In this document: in pieces, positions 62,944-63,757 of the stretch
How the letters are laid out: each line of letters opens with the position of its first letter
Position numbering within the stretch: the first letter of the stretch is position 1
NCBI RefSeq assembly: GCF_002954775.1
Contig: NZ_PJME01000054.1
Span: 1-63,757, forward strand
Origin: Streptomyces geranii
Lineage (GTDB): Bacteria; Actinomycetota; Actinomycetes; Streptomycetales; Streptomycetaceae
Reading direction: 5' to 3'
Length of the DNA stretch: 63,757 nucleotides
Notes under the pieces: model-generated
Databases searched by the model: none
Seen by the model: the letters and a program-made list of their open reading frames with translations, nothing else
Told to the model about the DNA's origin: nothing
Program-made: the position numbers and the translations under genes

Positions 62944-63006
62944 CAAGAGAGGCAAAGGGGCAAGGGGGTCGGGGGAGTTGTCAGTGGTGGGGTGCAGGAT
63001 GGGGGC

Positions 63007-63708
63007 ATGGCTGGGCGAGTGGTGCGTGGAGCGGGTGGTTCCGGTGGGGCCGGGGTTAAGGCGGCTCGGCGGGCCGAGGTGCGGTTGCCTGTGTTGGAGG
63101 CGTTCGGGGGTGGGGAGTTGGAGGCGGACGGGGACTATGACGGGCTGGAGTTCCGGGACGTCGACTTCGCCGGGCAGGACGGTGGGGGTGCGCGGTTCAT
63201 GGACTGCGCGCTGACGGGGTGCGCGCTGGACGAGACCCGGCTGCATCACGCCCGGCTGCTCGACTCCGTCCTCACGGGGATACGGGGTGTCGGTACGAAC
63301 CTTGCCGAGTCGACCTTGCGTGATGTGGAGCTGGTCGATGCTCGGTTGGGTGGGGTGCAGTTGCATGGGGCTGTGCTGGAGCGGGTGGTGGTGCGGGGCG
63401 GGAAGATCGACTATCTGAACCTGCGCAAGGCGAAGTTGAAGGACGTCGTCTTCGAGGGGTGTGTGTTGGTGGAGCCTGACTTCGGGGGTGCGGTGCTGGA
63501 GCGGGTGGAGTTTGTGGGGTGTGTGGTGAAGGGGGCGGACTTCACTGCGGCGACGTTGAGGGATGTGGATTTTCGGCGGGCGGTGGTGTGGGGGTTTGCG
63601 CGGGGGGTGGATCGGTTGGCGGGGGCGGTGATCAGTCCGGTGCAGTTGCTTGATTTGGCGGGGGTGTTCGCTGCGGAGTTGGGGGTGCGGGTGGAGGGGG
63701 ACGGGTAG
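63007..63708 (+). CDS. Pentapeptide-repeat protein
   Basis: 233-aa protein with many pentapeptide repeats (A/C-x-L/F motifs such as FRDVDFAGQD, ALTGCALDETRLHHARLLDS, DVVFEGCVLVEPDFGGAVLE), about 60-210, forming a right-handed quadrilateral beta-helix. These proteins may mimic DNA (McbG/Qnr) or be structural; the role here is unknown. ATG 63007 follows a low-complexity, GGA-rich stretch. It ends 50 bp before the contig end. I recall the same neighbour in S. coelicolor. Confidence 0.88.
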   Translation: MAGRVVRGAGGSGGAGVKAARRAEVRLPVLEAFGGGELEADGDYDGLEFRDVDFAGQDGGGARFMDCALTGCALDETRLHHARLLDSVLTGIRGVGTNLAESTLRDVELVDARLGGVQLHGAVLERVVVRGGKIDYLNLRKAKLKDVVFEGCVLVEPDFGGAVLERVEFVGCVVKGADFTAATLRDVDFRRAVVWGFARGVDRLAGAVISPVQLLDLAGVFAAELGVRVEGDG

Positions 63709-63710
63709 TT

Positions 63711-63743
63711 TTTCGCCCCCGCCGCCCCTACCCGTCCCATCCC
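63711..63743 (+). repeat. Dispersed repeat family 1, copy at the right contig edge
   Basis: CGCCCCCGCCGCCCCTACCC followed by GTCCCATCCC, then a run of 14 Gs to the window end. It is the same element as 46955-46995 and the complement of 1-33. Confidence 0.8.
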
Positions 63744-63757
63744 GGGGGGGGGGGGGG

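Overview
The window is very GC-rich actinobacterial DNA with strong GC bias at third codon positions, many GTG starts and several apparently leaderless genes. It carries mshA (mycothiol), phoU-phoR-phoP with a PHO box, carD, ispD-ispF-cysS-rlmB and msiK, in the order I remember from Streptomyces coelicolor. It is therefore almost certainly a Streptomyces chromosome segment. Both ends lie in the same dispersed repeat, in opposite orientations, and the right end finishes in a 14-G run, so the window is probably a whole short-read contig.

Left part (1-26 kb, largely accessory). An Eis-like acetyltransferase is followed by the most unusual block (1.6-8.2 kb). It holds three GntR-type regulators with an unfamiliar C-terminal domain, two paralogous ~62-aa membrane proteins divergent from regulators 2 and 3, an intact HAD phosphatase translationally coupled to regulator 2, and a protein made of two complete APH-fold kinase domains after regulator 3. 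Regulators 1 and 2 share a ~110-bp conserved upstream region with a palindrome; regulator 3 has a 21-bp direct repeat. Next come a TetR regulator, a HelD-type helicase with a frameshift at a G6 run, an F420-oxidoreductase/hemerythrin fusion, a HAD protein, a class II UvrA-like ATPase, a VOC/AraC pair, and an ECF41 sigma factor followed by a rifampicin-monooxygenase-like (Rox) flavoprotein. From 19.2 to 26 kb there are VOC proteins, a NUDIX hydrolase, poorly known small proteins, an IS256 remnant and a decayed small gene.

Middle part (26-45 kb, core). An XRE regulator behind a 28-bp palindrome, an HBHA-like protein, a DUF2516 membrane protein, a response-regulator/PP2C phosphatase, a secreted NlpC/P60 hydrolase and a methyltransferase lead to mshA-ybjN, AraC/DUF2000, an MFS transporter, gpmA, a secreted protein and an XylF/ChvE-type binding lipoprotein. 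A 50-aa Cys-rich protein and phoU are divergent from phoR-phoP, with three PHO-box units between them. A lipoprotein gene converges on phoP at a 23-bp hairpin.

Right part (45-63.7 kb). carD, ispD-ispF, cysS and rlmB are followed by a DoxX protein, a sugar nucleotidyltransferase, msiK, a TnpB remnant, tRNA-Thr(TGT), a STAS/GAF-ANTAR/GAF-ANTAR cluster, a desaturase, a streptomycin-kinase-like protein divergent from a rhomboid-like protein, a DAO-type oxidoreductase, a quinone reductase with a SoxR-box-like promoter, and a pentapeptide-repeat protein. The main themes are regulation (GntR, TetR, AraC x2, ECF41, XRE, PhoRP, STAS/ANTAR), possible antibiotic resistance or redox response (HelD, Rox, UvrA-like, APH, SoxR-type quinone reductase) and conserved housekeeping.
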